The notes: a model not told the origin generated them from the sequence alone. A stretch of DNA of 63,909 bases from Streptomyces griseoincarnatus (GCA_014649575.1 BMTH01000023.1:1-63909); one strand, 5' to 3'; counted from the stretch's first letter, positions 8,479-16,633 are shown. Program-made: numbers and translations.

Positions 8479-8905
8479 TCAGCCGGGCGACGTGGACCCA
8501 GTCGAGCTCGGGTGTCGGCGCGGCAGAGCCGTTATGCGGGGGACCTCGCCGGGGGAGAGGTAAAGGCGGGCACGGTGCAGGCGTGCGGGGTGGCGCCACC
8601 GGCCGGAGGTGTCGCGGACGACACCGACGCCCACTTCCACCATCAGCTCGGGTTCCACCAGCGTGACGTCCAGTGTCTCCCGGCCGCAGAACGGCCGGCC
8701 TGTCCACGGATGACCGCGCCGAGCGGAAGCGAGCAGCCCGGCGACCGCGCTGCTCGCCGCCCGGGCGAGAGTGGTGGTGCGGCCGGTGGACTGCAGGCGG
8801 CCATGGTTGTCGTACCTGCCGAGCAGCAGACTGCGCGGCGTGGTGAGCGAACCGGTGACCGCGCCGACGATGGCCTCGGTGGTCTCGCGGACCTGCTGGT
8901 GAAGC
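8479..8905 (-). pseudogene. ATP-dependent DNA ligase, C-terminal remnant 1
   Basis: The leftward translation carries the OB-fold end of actinobacterial ATP-dependent DNA ligases (LigC/LigD-like): VRETTEAIVGAVTGSL, SLLLGRYD, STGRTTTL, HPWTGRPF, ETLDVTLVEPELMVEVGV and DTSGRWRHPARLHRAR, in the expected order. The nucleotidyltransferase domain with the catalytic Lys is missing, so the product could not ligate DNA. It lies just left of yihY; a second, more decayed copy lies on its right side. Confidence 0.72.
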
Positions 8906-9108
8906 AGGCGTTCCAGTCGGGTGTGCCCCGACAGGTCGACTCGCTCCTGCATGTGCCGCATCCGGTGCAACATCGTGGCGTCGCCTTGCCGGCTTGGGAC
9001 GCCCCGGCTCACAAGGCCGTCCCCTGCGCGCTGCGGTCCCGTTCACGGGGCATGCGCACGGGTGGAGGACGACGTCCTCGCCCGCCCGACACGAGGAGCA
9101 GCCGCATC

Positions 9109-10074
9109 GTGGGAACCGCCGTCCACGTTCCGCAGACCCGGGACATGCTCGGAGACGAACTCTCCGGCGACGAAGCTTTCACCGCCCTGCGGCGGTACGG
9201 GGGCCTCAGGCTGCTGGCCGACTCCTTCACCCGGTTCCGCTACGCGGACGGCTTCACCAACGCCCGGGCCCTCGCCTTCCAGGTCGTGCTCGGCCTGGTC
9301 CCCTTCACCGTCGTGCTCGTGGGTCTCGCCACGTCGGTGCACACGGAGAGCGTGGGCCGGGTCATCGAGCTGACCCTCGGCCGGATCGTGCCGGGCGCCA
9401 GCGCGGACGTCGTCGAGGAGGCCTTCGAGGGCACCCGGCGCAGCGCCGGCAGCGACGTGTGGAGCACGGTCGCGCTCTGGCTGGGCCTCGGGTTCGCGGT
9501 GCTGAACCTCGCCTCGGCCATGGCGCAGATCGAGCGGGGCGCCAACCGCATCTACGGCATCGAGCGCGACCGCCCCTTCGTCCGCAAGTACGGCCGGGCC
9601 CTGGCGCTCGCCTTCACGGCCGGCCTGCCGATGGTCCTGGGGTTCCTGGTGCTCGTCGCGGGTGAGACGGTCGGCGACGCCGTGGCCCGCACCCTCGGCC
9701 ACGGGACGGGCGGGGCCGCGTGGTGGGCCGTGCTGGACGTACCGGCCGGACTGCTGCTGGCCTGGATGGCGTCGGCGGTGATCCTGCGCTGGTCGCCCCG
9801 CCGCGACCAGCCCGGCTACACCTGGCTGGCCTTCGGCTCGGCGGTCCACCTGGTGCTGTGGATCTCGGCGACCTGGCTGCTCGCGCTGTACGTCGGACGG
9901 AGCGGGGCCTTCGGCGCCGTGTACGGTCCGCTCACGGCCTTCATCGCCCTGCTGCTGTGGGCCAACCTGACCGCCGTGGCGCTCTTCCTCGGCATCGCGT
10001 TCGCGGCCCAGTTGGAGGCGGCCCGGGCGGGCATCCGTACGCCGGTGGAGCCGGACCCCGGACCGGGCGCCTGA
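9109..10074 (+). CDS. YihY/BrkB family inner-membrane protein
   Basis: A 321-aa membrane protein with about six TM helices and YihY hallmarks: RYADGFTNARALAFQVVLGLVPFTVVLVGLA across TM1 (read in two blocks), an IERGANRIYGIERDRPF loop and GPLTAFIALLLWANL near the end. Family function is unresolved; it was once confused with RNase BN. A GTG start at 9109 has GAGGAG ten bases upstream; the next in-frame ATG is at residue 13. It stands alone, bracketed by two DNA-ligase remnants, with no operon partner. Confidence 0.85.
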   Translation: MGTAVHVPQTRDMLGDELSGDEAFTALRRYGGLRLLADSFTRFRYADGFTNARALAFQVVLGLVPFTVVLVGLATSVHTESVGRVIELTLGRIVPGASADVVEEAFEGTRRSAGSDVWSTVALWLGLGFAVLNLASAMAQIERGANRIYGIERDRPFVRKYGRALALAFTAGLPMVLGFLVLVAGETVGDAVARTLGHGTGGAAWWAVLDVPAGLLLAWMASAVILRWSPRRDQPGYTWLAFGSAVHLVLWISATWLLALYVGRSGAFGAVYGPLTAFIALLLWANLTAVALFLGIAFAAQLEAARAGIRTPVEPDPGPGA

Positions 10075-10189
10075 CCTGGTCCAGGGCTGCTCGGTCCGAT
10101 TGCCGTCAGCGGGTGGTTCGCCCCCTCCGTCGAACTTCGGCACTTGCACCGGATGCAACTCCGCTCGGATTCGATGCCGATGCCGATGC

Positions 10190-10340
10190 CGACGCGCGGC
10201 GTGCCTCCACCGTCCGCGGTTTCGCGGGCCACGTCGACGCCGACCTCCACCACCAGCTCCGGTTCCACGAGGGTCGCGTGCAGCGTCTCGCTGGTCCCCA
10301 CAAGGCGGAGAACATCCGCCCCGTCCACGGATGTGGCAGC
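10190..10340 (-). pseudogene. ATP-dependent DNA ligase, C-terminal remnant 2
   Basis: The leftward translation again shows the ligase C-terminus, split between two frames: LPHPWTGRMFSALWG in one and SETLHATLVEPELVVEVGVDVARETADGG in another. A frameshift therefore lies near 10290. It resembles the remnant at 8479-8905 but is shorter and more decayed, ending in a (CGATGC)n-like microrepeat near 10170-10195. Confidence 0.62.
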
Positions 10341-10362
10341 AACGGGGCCACCCGCTCCCAGG

Positions 10363-10427
10363 TCGTCGAGTACAAGACCAGCATGCACCGGGACACCTTG
10401 CCGACCGAGATCGTCGAGTACAAGACC
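10363..10427 (+). repeat. 17-bp direct repeat, 48-bp period
   Basis: TCGTCGAGTACAAGACC occurs at 10363-10379 and again at 10411-10427. The 48-bp offset is a multiple of three and both copies encode VEYKT in one rightward frame, but that frame has no credible start or product. Confidence 0.6.
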
Positions 10428-10486
10428 CGCGGCATCTCATCGCGACTTGCAAGCAGACTCTGGCGTCAGTTCGCCAGATCGAGCGC

Positions 10487-10975
10487 TCAACCTGAGGCGC
10501 CCTCCAGCGGAAGTCGGTCTCGGAAGCACTCCGAGTCCAACCACTCCTCCTTCACGAAGAGCGGACGGGTCAGGCGCGCTGCCCCAACCTGCTGAGAGCG
10601 GAGAAGAACCCCGAGATCAGCCAGGGAAAGCGAGTCATCAGACGTGTAGAGCAGGCAGTTCCCGTGCTCCGCAGCGTGGTCCAGCAGAAACTGCTGGCCC
10701 TGCTCCGGATCGCTGCCCGCCAGCGGGAAGCCGGACAAAAAGACCTGCGGACCGGTGACCGCATCCAGCGCAACGCAGGCCAGTTCGCCCACGTCGTAGA
10801 ACGCTTTCACCCCATCCTGAAAGTCCTCCTGCGCATACGGACCGCCAACCTGTACCTGCGGTCCAGGGACCGAAAGCGCCCGTGCGACCTCGGCCGGAGA
10901 CATCCCGAACTGCAACGGCCCCACACCGACTCCCGGCCGCAGCTCCCAGCGCTCCCGCTCCTCGTCCCCGCCCAT
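10487..10975 (-). CDS. Hypothetical protein, probable soluble accessory protein
   Basis: A 162-aa acidic, soluble protein I cannot assign to a named family. It begins MGGDEERERWELRPG and has the phrase VGPLQFGMSPAEVARAL, seen in many short Streptomyces hypotheticals, followed by alternating beta strands (GVKAFYDVGELACVALDAV). No signal peptide, TM segment or catalytic motif is visible. The start has AGGAG seven bases upstream. It stands alone, convergent with the preceding remnants. It could be an immunity or sensor-type protein, but that is a guess from size alone. Confidence 0.6.
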   Translation of the reverse strand: MGGDEERERWELRPGVGVGPLQFGMSPAEVARALSVPGPQVQVGGPYAQEDFQDGVKAFYDVGELACVALDAVTGPQVFLSGFPLAGSDPEQGQQFLLDHAAEHGNCLLYTSDDSLSLADLGVLLRSQQVGAARLTRPLFVKEEWLDSECFRDRLPLEGASG

Positions 10976-11318
10976 CCACCCACTCCTACGTCCGACCGGT
11001 CCGAATCTGCTTCTGCTGCTCAGGCCGCATGCGCCAGGCCATGGGCCAAGGCTCCAGCTCAGCTGCACCTGTGCCAACGGGAGTGCTGTTCTCGGCCGGG
11101 CCCATTCTGAAACGATCGGTTGGACGTCCTGGACCTGGTCCTGCGCGCGACCGGCGACCAGTTCCAGATCGTGGGCACCCGATCGCAAGGCGACATGGTG
11201 ACCAGCCCGCCCGGCGGCGGCCCGCTATCAGAACGAACTGCCAGCCAGCCCGATACGAGGTCCCCGTTCTGAGCGGGGATCTTTCTGGCTTGGTGCCGAG
11301 GGGCTGCTGGTCAGGACG
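10976..11318. other. Gap upstream of the hypothetical gene
   Basis: It holds the promoter side of the leftward hypothetical gene and a short rightward open stretch near 11121-11240 (DLVLRATGDQFQIVG) that looks like a scrap of a lost gene but cannot be named. No RNA gene or clear terminator is seen. Confidence 0.4.
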
Positions 11319-12185
11319 TCAGTGGTGCTGGAATCCGAGCTGGTTCGCTGCGGCGTCCACGGTCTGCGCCAGCAGGACGGCGATGGTCATTGGCCCGACG
11401 CCGCCAGGCACCGGAGTGATCAAACGGGCACGGGTGCGGGCGGTATCGAAGTCCACGTCGCCGACGTTGCCCGGGTTGTATCCGGCGTCGATCACCACCG
11501 CGCCGGGCTTGACGTCCTCACCCCGGATCAGCCGAGGCCGTCCAACGGCCGCTACCACGACGTCTGCTTCCCGGACGACCGCCGACAAGTCCGCCGTGCG
11601 CGAGTGGCAGTACGTCACCGTTGCGTTCCTGGCGAGCAGGAGCATCCCGGCCGGCTTGCCGAGAATCGCGCTGCGACCCACCACGACGGCGTGCTTGCCG
11701 GCGAGGTCGACGTCGTACGCTTCCAGCAGCCGCATGATTCCGCCTGGAGTGCAGGACACGAAGCCCGGCAGTGCGAAGCTCATCGCGGCGAACGAATGCG
11801 TCGTGACCCCGTCGACGTCCTTCTCCGGGGCGATGGCCTCGAACGCCGCCCGCTCGTCGATATGCGGGCCGCAGGGGTGCTGGAGCAGGATGCCGTGCAC
11901 GTCCGGATCGCCGGACAGGCCGGCGAGGGTGTCGATCAGTTCGGCGGTCGTGGTGGTGGCGGGCAAAGCGATGTGCCGGGACTGGATGCCCGCCTTCGCG
12001 CACCGCGCCCGCTTCATGCGGACATACGTGACCGACGCCGGGTCCTCTCCCACCAGCACCGTCGCCAGACAGGGACTGGTCCCCCCACGCCGTGAAATCT
12101 CTGCCGCCTTGGCAGCAGCCTCTTCGATGATGCGATGGGCGAGGCCGGTGCCATCCATGAGCTGGGCAGTCTGAGCCGCGGACAT
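11319..12185 (-). CDS. folD: FolD: methylene-THF dehydrogenase / methenyl-THF cyclohydrolase
   Basis: Bifunctional cytosolic enzyme interconverting 5,10-methylene-THF and 10-formyl-THF with NADP, 288 aa (usual 280-300). Visible motifs: the catalytic Tyr and Lys in SVTYVRMKRARC, the substrate loop GILLQHP, PEKDVDGVT, CTPGGIMRLL, then the Rossmann GRSAILGKP and the C-terminal TPVPGGVGPMT. The start at 12185 has GGAGG five bases upstream; an upstream in-frame ATG lacks a site. It stands alone among accessory genes, so it may be a second folD copy (inference: most Streptomyces keep one near purine genes). Confidence 0.93.
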   Translation of the reverse strand: MSAAQTAQLMDGTGLAHRIIEEAAAKAAEISRRGGTSPCLATVLVGEDPASVTYVRMKRARCAKAGIQSRHIALPATTTTAELIDTLAGLSGDPDVHGILLQHPCGPHIDERAAFEAIAPEKDVDGVTTHSFAAMSFALPGFVSCTPGGIMRLLEAYDVDLAGKHAVVVGRSAILGKPAGMLLLARNATVTYCHSRTADLSAVVREADVVVAAVGRPRLIRGEDVKPGAVVIDAGYNPGNVGDVDFDTARTRARLITPVPGGVGPMTIAVLLAQTVDAAANQLGFQHH

Positions 12186-12463
12186 CGTTGCCTCCAGGCG
12201 TTGCCGACCACTCGCCCAGGCGCACGGCAACGACGTCTCGTCAGACCGCTCCCCGGTGGTGCTCCACCTCAGCGCCAGTCACGGCCCACACCGCACTGTA
12301 GTAGACGCAGCACGCTCACACCGGTCAGCGTTCTCAGCTGGGGAGCGACTCGCTACGGCCCATCCCCCTGCGCACTGACGTCCATTCTCGTCAACGCTCC
12401 TGACGCGCCCACACGCCAGGCGCCTTCTTCTTGAACGCAGTCAAGAGGGTCGGGAAGAAGTCC
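12186..12463. other. Gap between folD and the glycine-zipper ORF
   Basis: It contains the folD upstream region and the leader of the small rightward ORFs. No gene with a plausible ribosome site is seen. Confidence 0.4.
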
Positions 12464-12601
12464 ATGGCGACCGCCGTCGGCGGAGGCGTAACCGGATGCA
12501 TCGCGTCCTTGGCCACCGGTTGTGTCGCGGGGGCGACGATCGGAGGTTTCGCCGGTGCTGTAGGCGGAGCTGTGCAAGGGACCTACGAGGAGCTGCAATG
12601 A
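12464..12601 (+). CDS. Glycine-zipper micropeptide (45 aa), bacteriocin-like
   Basis: A 45-residue peptide that is one long Gly/Ala-rich hydrophobic stretch with G-x-x-x-G spacing (AVGGGVTGCIASLATGC, then AGATIGGFAGAVGGA) and a short polar tail TYEELQ. Two Cys at positions 12 and 20 sit eight apart. The frame stays open upstream to 12404 and a TTG at 12431 would add basic residues (NAVKRVGKKS), giving a cationic head plus zipper, as in class II bacteriocin-like or pore-forming peptides. The ribosome site is weak (GGAAGAAG). The next gene, a two-TM protein, starts 24 bases later. Function is inferred from composition only. Confidence 0.5.
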   Translation: MATAVGGGVTGCIASLATGCVAGATIGGFAGAVGGAVQGTYEELQ

Positions 12602-12625
12602 CGCGCAGCCGTGAGGAGTGACGTA

Positions 12626-12832
12626 GTGCTGGACAGCAAGGCCCAGACCAGGCTGGTAGTCGGCCTCATTCTCCTGGTCCTCACAGGACCCTTCGAACTA
12701 CCTCGGGTGGACTGGGGCACGGCTGGCACGCTCTGGCTCGTCATATGGGGAGCAGTGGTCGGGGCGCTCGCCTACCCCGCCGCGGCACAGTGGCATCGGC
12801 TCACCGCCAACCGGCGTGGACCGACCAGCTGA
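12626..12832 (+). CDS. Small two-TM membrane protein, possible immunity partner
   Basis: A 68-aa protein with two TM helices (RLVVGLILLVLTGPFELP and TLWLVIWGAVVGALAYPAA) and a basic tail WHRLTANRRG, so both ends probably face the cytosol. A GTG start at 12626 has AGGAG seven bases upstream; an earlier GTG at 12611 has none. It follows the glycine-zipper peptide closely in the same direction. Small membrane immunity proteins often sit after the peptide they protect against, which is why the pair is notable, but nothing in this sequence proves it. Confidence 0.6.
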   Translation: MLDSKAQTRLVVGLILLVLTGPFELPRVDWGTAGTLWLVIWGAVVGALAYPAAAQWHRLTANRRGPTS

Positions 12833-12943
12833 AACCGGCAAGCCAAGACAAACGATCAGAAGGATACGCCTTCAGGCATAGCTGCCCGGATACGGCGCTC
12901 ACCGTATCCGGGCAGCGCTGATCCAGCGGGACTTAGGGGGTGT

Positions 12944-13106
12944 TTCGAAAGTCCTGTGCGGTGCCCGCGGTGTCCGGTGCGTGTTCTGTCCCCCCCTCGG
13001 CCGAAGGCTGGGGGAGTGCCGGATGAAAGCCATCCGTACTTGGGGTTTTGGCCGGTGCGTCGAGAGTGCGTGCCGGGTGCCGTGGGTGCTGTGCGGGACT
13101 TTCGAA
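12944..13106 (+). ncRNA. Long hairpin element, 44 consecutive pairs with 15 G·U wobbles
   Basis: Bases 12944-12987 pair without interruption with 13106-13063 when read as + strand RNA: 29 Watson-Crick and 15 G·U pairs. As DNA the arms are only a 66 percent inverted repeat apart from the perfect outer 11 bp (TTCGAAAGTCC/GGACTTTCGAA). Every departure is C-to-T on the + strand; none is G-to-A, so the other strand would have A·C clashes. The loop holds a second hairpin (CCCC-T-CGGCC-GAA-GGCTG-GGGG, about 12993-13014). It lies between the two-TM gene and the convergent TetR gene. It may be a mobile MITE-like element or a structured RNA. Confidence 0.6.
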
Positions 13107-13133
13107 CCCCATCCCGCGTACTTGTTGTACTCG

Positions 13134-13817
13134 TCATCCGCTCGCGGCCTCGTCCGGGTGGAGGGCGTCGAGGATGAGGGCGAGCCCGAAGGCGAACTCG
13201 TCGGCGTAGTCGTAGCCGGGCTTGAGGACGTGCTCGGTGGCCAGTTCGGTGAGGTGGGGGTAGGTGTCGGCGGGCATGTCGCGCAGGATGGCACCCGCTA
13301 CCTCGTCCAGCTCCGACGCGCCCCTGAACGGCAGGCTCAGCTCCTGGAGCACGAACCCGTACAGATAGCTGTCGATCAGCGAGACGGCGTGCGCGGCCAT
13401 GGGGACGGAGAACCCTCCGGCGCGCAGCGTTCCGATGACGGCGTCGTGATGGCGCAGGGTCGCCGGGCCGGGCTGGGATCGGGAATCCATGAGGCCGACG
13501 GCCCAAGGGTGGCGCAGGAGGACGGCGCGTGCGGAGTCCGCGCGGTGGCGCAGGGCACTCTTCCAGTCCGTGCCGCGCGGCGGTAGGTCGATCTCGCCGA
13601 ACACCGCGTCCACCATGCCGTCGAGGATGTCCTCCCGGCCCGCGACGTGGTGGTAGAGCGACATGGCCTCGACGCCCAGCGGTTCGGCGATGGCCCGCAT
13701 GGTGAGCGCGGCCGCTCCTTTCTCGTCCGCCACTGCCATCGCCGTGCCGATCACGCGCTCGCGACTGAGCGGAGTGCGCGCCGACGCCCCCCGCCGGCCC
13801 GTGTTTCTCTCGCGCAT
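13134..13817 (-). CDS. TetR/AcrR family repressor with TetR_C domain
   Basis: A 227-aa repressor. The N-terminal HTH (about residues 20-65: LTMRAIAEPLGVEAMSLYHHV) is followed by a TetR_C-type ligand domain (LRHRADSARAVLLRHPWAVGLM, then SLIDSYLYGFVLQE). It starts at 13817 behind AAGGAGG. It is divergent from the NmrA-like gene with two operator copies in between, the classic arrangement for a drug-responsive TetR controlling itself and its neighbour. The ligand is unknown. Confidence 0.9.
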   Translation of the reverse strand: MRERNTGRRGASARTPLSRERVIGTAMAVADEKGAAALTMRAIAEPLGVEAMSLYHHVAGREDILDGMVDAVFGEIDLPPRGTDWKSALRHRADSARAVLLRHPWAVGLMDSRSQPGPATLRHHDAVIGTLRAGGFSVPMAAHAVSLIDSYLYGFVLQELSLPFRGASELDEVAGAILRDMPADTYPHLTELATEHVLKPGYDYADEFAFGLALILDALHPDEAASG

Positions 13818-13858
13818 CCAGGCCCTCCTTCTGGCGTCCCTCGGTGCTTCCCTTGACT

Positions 13859-13898
13859 GCCTTACAGCATAAGGCTAGCTTGCCTTACAACATAAGGT
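13859..13898. promoter_or_regulatory. Two tandem TetR-type operators
   Basis: GCCTTACAGCATAAGGC (13859-13875) is a 17-bp inverted repeat with six-base arms; GCCTTACAACATAAGGT (13882-13898) repeats it 23 bp further on with one arm mismatch. Both lie in the divergent gap between the TetR gene and the NmrA-like gene, where the repressor would block both promoters. Confidence 0.8.
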
Positions 13899-13925
13899 AG
13901 GCATCCCGTTGAAAGGGGCCGCACC

Positions 13926-14639
13926 ATGGGCACGGATCGCGTGAAGAAGGTCTGCATCATCGGGGCCTCGGGGAAGCTCGGGCAGTACATGGTCGGGCAC
14001 GCGCTGGAGCGCGGCTACGAGGTGGTGGGGGTGTGCCGGGAGCGCAGCGTGCCGAAGCTGGCCGCGTTCGAGGGCCGGATGACCGTCGTCCCCGGAGCCA
14101 CCAACGACCCGGAGGTGATCCGGCGGGCGGTCGCCGGATGCGACGGCGTGCTGACGGTGCTGGTGCCGTGGGGGGTCCGGCAGTACGCGTCGGGCACCGC
14201 GCAGGCGGTGCTCGACCACGCACGGCCGGGAGCGCGCCTGGTCTTCTCCTGCGGCTGGCACATCACGCGCGACGGCAAGGACAGGTACTCACGGCTGTTC
14301 ACCCTGGGCGTCCGGATCGCCGCCGTGCTGGGCAAGCTCGTCCGCGCTGTCGAGATCGACGACCAGGTCGAGGCGTGCCGACGGGTGTTCGCCAGCGACA
14401 CCCGGTGGACCGTGGTGCGCGGCAGCTCCCTGGAGGAGGGCGAGAGCCAGGGCCTGCCCGTGTGGAGCCGGCACGTGGGCGACCCGGTACTTGCCGGCAA
14501 CCTGACGCGGCGGGTGGACTTCGCGCTGTTCATGGTGGAAGCGCTCACCGACGACACGCTCGTCCGGGAAGCCCCGGCGATCGTCGGCCGCCTGACCCCC
14601 AGCGCCCTCGCCCACGCCGGGGCGTCGCAGGCCCCCTAG
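13926..14639 (+). CDS. NAD(P)-binding oxidoreductase, NmrA/atypical SDR
   Basis: A 237-aa single-domain Rossmann protein with a dinucleotide site at the start (CIIGASGKLGQYMVGHALERG) and the atypical-SDR layout that ends in TRRVDFALFMVEAL. The usual YxxxK catalytic pair is not evident, as in NmrA-like sensors and quinone reductases. It starts at 13926 behind GAAAGGGG. It is the probable target of the divergent TetR and may act in redox detoxification of the repressor's ligand (inference). Confidence 0.8.
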   Translation: MGTDRVKKVCIIGASGKLGQYMVGHALERGYEVVGVCRERSVPKLAAFEGRMTVVPGATNDPEVIRRAVAGCDGVLTVLVPWGVRQYASGTAQAVLDHARPGARLVFSCGWHITRDGKDRYSRLFTLGVRIAAVLGKLVRAVEIDDQVEACRRVFASDTRWTVVRGSSLEEGESQGLPVWSRHVGDPVLAGNLTRRVDFALFMVEALTDDTLVREAPAIVGRLTPSALAHAGASQAP

Positions 14640-14658
14640 TCTCATGGGCGAGCCTCTT

Positions 14659-15112
14659 TCATCTTGAATAGTTCCAGGTCAGCAGAGTGTGGATGGCTCG
14701 GACGGTGCGGCTGATGCGTCGGGTCGAGCAGCGTGCTCTGCGCATGACGCGCCAGGACTTGAGCTGAGCGAAGGCGCGTTCGCCAGGTGCCCGGAGTCTG
14801 GCGTGGTCGCGGTTGAACTGCTCGTAGTGGGGCGGCTGTTCGCGGTGGTGGTAGTAGGGGGTGCGGAAGGTGGCGCCGGCGCCCTGGTAGGCGCGGTCGG
14901 CGAGGACGAGGATCTGCCGGGTGAGGCAGGCTTGGACGATGCCGTGGGCGCGGGCTGCGGTCAGGTCATGGGTGCGGCCGGGTGTCGCGCGGGAGAACCA
15001 GAGCGGTGTGCCGTCGGGCGGGTGATGACCTGCACGTTCATGCCGTGCTTGCGGTGCTTCATCGAGTAGTACTGCTCGTCGGCGGCGATGCGGTCGGTTT
15101 CGCCTCGACCAA
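14659..15112 (-). pseudogene. IS5-family transposase remnant
   Basis: The leftward translation gives the C-terminal half of an IS5/IS1647-like DDE transposase: TDRIAADEQYYSMKHRKHG, VQVITRP, then after a one-base deletion near 15018 DGTPLWFSRATPGRTHDL, ILVLADRAYQGAG and ERAFAQLKSWRVMRRARC, ending at 14659. The first catalytic Asp region is missing and the frame is broken, so it cannot transpose. It interrupts whatever gene supplied the fragment at 15113-15320. Confidence 0.82.
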
Positions 15113-15320
15113 TGAGGGCGCCACCAGCAACCCTCAGCTCGGACGAACGTTCGGCTGGTGCCAGATCAATTCCCTCACCCGCCGCACCGGCCCCGGCTGG
15201 AGCGCATGCATGATCCCCGGTGATGAAAACACCGCCGCCGCGCGTGACGATCTACGCATTTTCTACAACGAGAACCCCGTCCTGAAGGATGACAAGTTTC
15301 ACGTGTGGATCGTCCAGTAA
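15113..15320 (+). pseudogene. C-terminal fragment of an unknown protein cut by the IS5 remnant
   Basis: A rightward frame reading TNEGATSNPQLGRTFGWCQ, INSLTRRTGPGWSACMI and FYNENPVLKDDKFHVWIV has natural composition and ends at 15320, but its 5' side runs into the IS remnant with no start. It looks like the last 68 or so residues of a small, possibly secreted protein. Family not recognised. Confidence 0.5.
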
Positions 15321-15339
15321 CAGCCTCTAACGTGGGCGC

Positions 15340-15936
15340 ATGACGGATCCAGCGCCCATCACGGCCTCCAGTCTCGTCCGCGTGGACTACCACACGTTCG
15401 AACTGGCCGACTCCGACAAGCGCGTCCCGACCGGGTTCGACACGTCGAACGGGCTGGTCTTTTCTCTGCCCGGCCAGGTTGTGATCTGTACTGGCATCAG
15501 CGCAGGCTGGGTCACTGTCAGTGTTGAGGTGCGTCGGTATCCACCCGAGCGGGTGGACACCGACGCATGGGACGAGATCGTCGACCGCAGCGTAGAGACG
15601 ACCAATGGTGCTCTACGTGTCGCAAGCGTCATGAGCGATACCCCGGACCTGCCTGTACTTACACCGCAGGGGCCAGGGACCTACCGGGTCCGGGTGCATG
15701 CGCGAGGCCGCGACACCGTCCCCGATGGAGCTGTTGACGAACCCGTCGAGGAATACTTGCTCATCGTCTGGCCGACAGATCGTCAACCGGACCAGATCCA
15801 CAGGCAATCCGGCCACTACGGTGCCCAGCTCCGAGCCCAGCCAAGTAGGCCGGCGCCTCCGGTGCCGACCGCCCAGGGCGATGACGGCATACGACGGCGC
15901 ATGCGAGAACGGCTCCAACGCCGGCGTACGCCGTGA
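15340..15936 (+). CDS. Hypothetical protein, mostly beta
   Basis: A 198-aa soluble protein without a recognised family. The first 150 residues alternate beta strands (GLVFSLPGQVVICTGISAG, WVTVSVEVRRYPP, TYRVRVHARGRD, EYLLIVWPT), suggesting a beta-sandwich. The last 45 are disordered and basic (RRRMRERLQRRR). No signal peptide is visible. It starts 19 bases after the preceding fragment's stop, so it may have been co-transcribed with the gene that was lost. Confidence 0.6.
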   Translation: MTDPAPITASSLVRVDYHTFELADSDKRVPTGFDTSNGLVFSLPGQVVICTGISAGWVTVSVEVRRYPPERVDTDAWDEIVDRSVETTNGALRVASVMSDTPDLPVLTPQGPGTYRVRVHARGRDTVPDGAVDEPVEEYLLIVWPTDRQPDQIHRQSGHYGAQLRAQPSRPAPPVPTAQGDDGIRRRMRERLQRRRTP

Positions 15937-16084
15937 TGAGGGTAGACACGTGCGCGACTATGCCGCAGGCGGCCCCGTGTGGTGGTGTGCGGACTCTCCC
16001 CCCAGCTGAGTACAGCGCGGTGGGGCACCGCACGGATGCCCTGGAGCCGCCGTTGCCTGCGCGGGGTCGAATCGGAGCCGGGAC

Positions 16085-16633
16085 TCAGAGCTGGAATTCG
16101 GCCGGCGACAGCCCCAGCGTCGCGCAGGCCTCACGCAGGGCCGTCGCCTCTGCCTGGGAGAAGTGGCCGTCGGCACCGGCGATGACCATGCCGGTCTGGA
16201 TCACGGCGCGGGCCTCGGTGGGCTTCTTGGCGGCCTTGGCGATCTCCTGCATGGCCTCGGCCTTGCCGTGCTGGAAGTTCATCGTGAGCTGGTCGACGTG
16301 CTTGTTGAAACGCTGCCGCAGCTGCTCCGGCGGGAAGTTCTGGAGCACGTCGTTGCTGAGGATCATCGACTCGACCTGCTGCCGCTCGGCCGGATCCACC
16401 TGCCCGTCGGCCGCCGCGACCAGCGCGCACACCGCCATGCTCGCGTCCCGGTAGGCACCGCTCTTCAACTCGGTCTTCAAGGAGCCGAGCTGCGTCTTCA
16501 GCACACCGATCAGCTGGGCCTTGCTGCCACCGCCGGACCTCGTCCCCCCGCTCTGCCCACTGGTGGCGCCACGCCCGCCCTGATTCTGCTGGAGAGCCTT
16601 GGCCTGGTCCTTGAGCTTGTCCCAGACTGCCAT
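16085..16633 (-). CDS. TerB-like tellurite-resistance family protein
   Basis: A 182-aa cytosolic protein. A Gln/Gly-rich N-terminal linker (QQNQGGRGATSGQSGG) precedes an all-helical TerB domain with the paired acidic metal-binding helices ALVAAADGQVDPAERQQ and MVIAGADGHFSQAEATALRE. TerB acts with TerD-type proteins in tellurite and stress responses, probably binding metal at the membrane. It starts at 16633 with GAGG seven bases upstream. No other ter gene is nearby. Confidence 0.88.
   Translation of the reverse strand: MAVWDKLKDQAKALQQNQGGRGATSGQSGGTRSGGGSKAQLIGVLKTQLGSLKTELKSGAYRDASMAVCALVAAADGQVDPAERQQVESMILSNDVLQNFPPEQLRQRFNKHVDQLTMNFQHGKAEAMQEIAKAAKKPTEARAVIQTGMVIAGADGHFSQAEATALREACATLGLSPAEFQL

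Noticed and set aside
10144..10758. Rightward gene across the 17-bp direct repeats
   Set aside because: No ribosome site, and the region is better explained by a ligase remnant and the leftward hypothetical gene.
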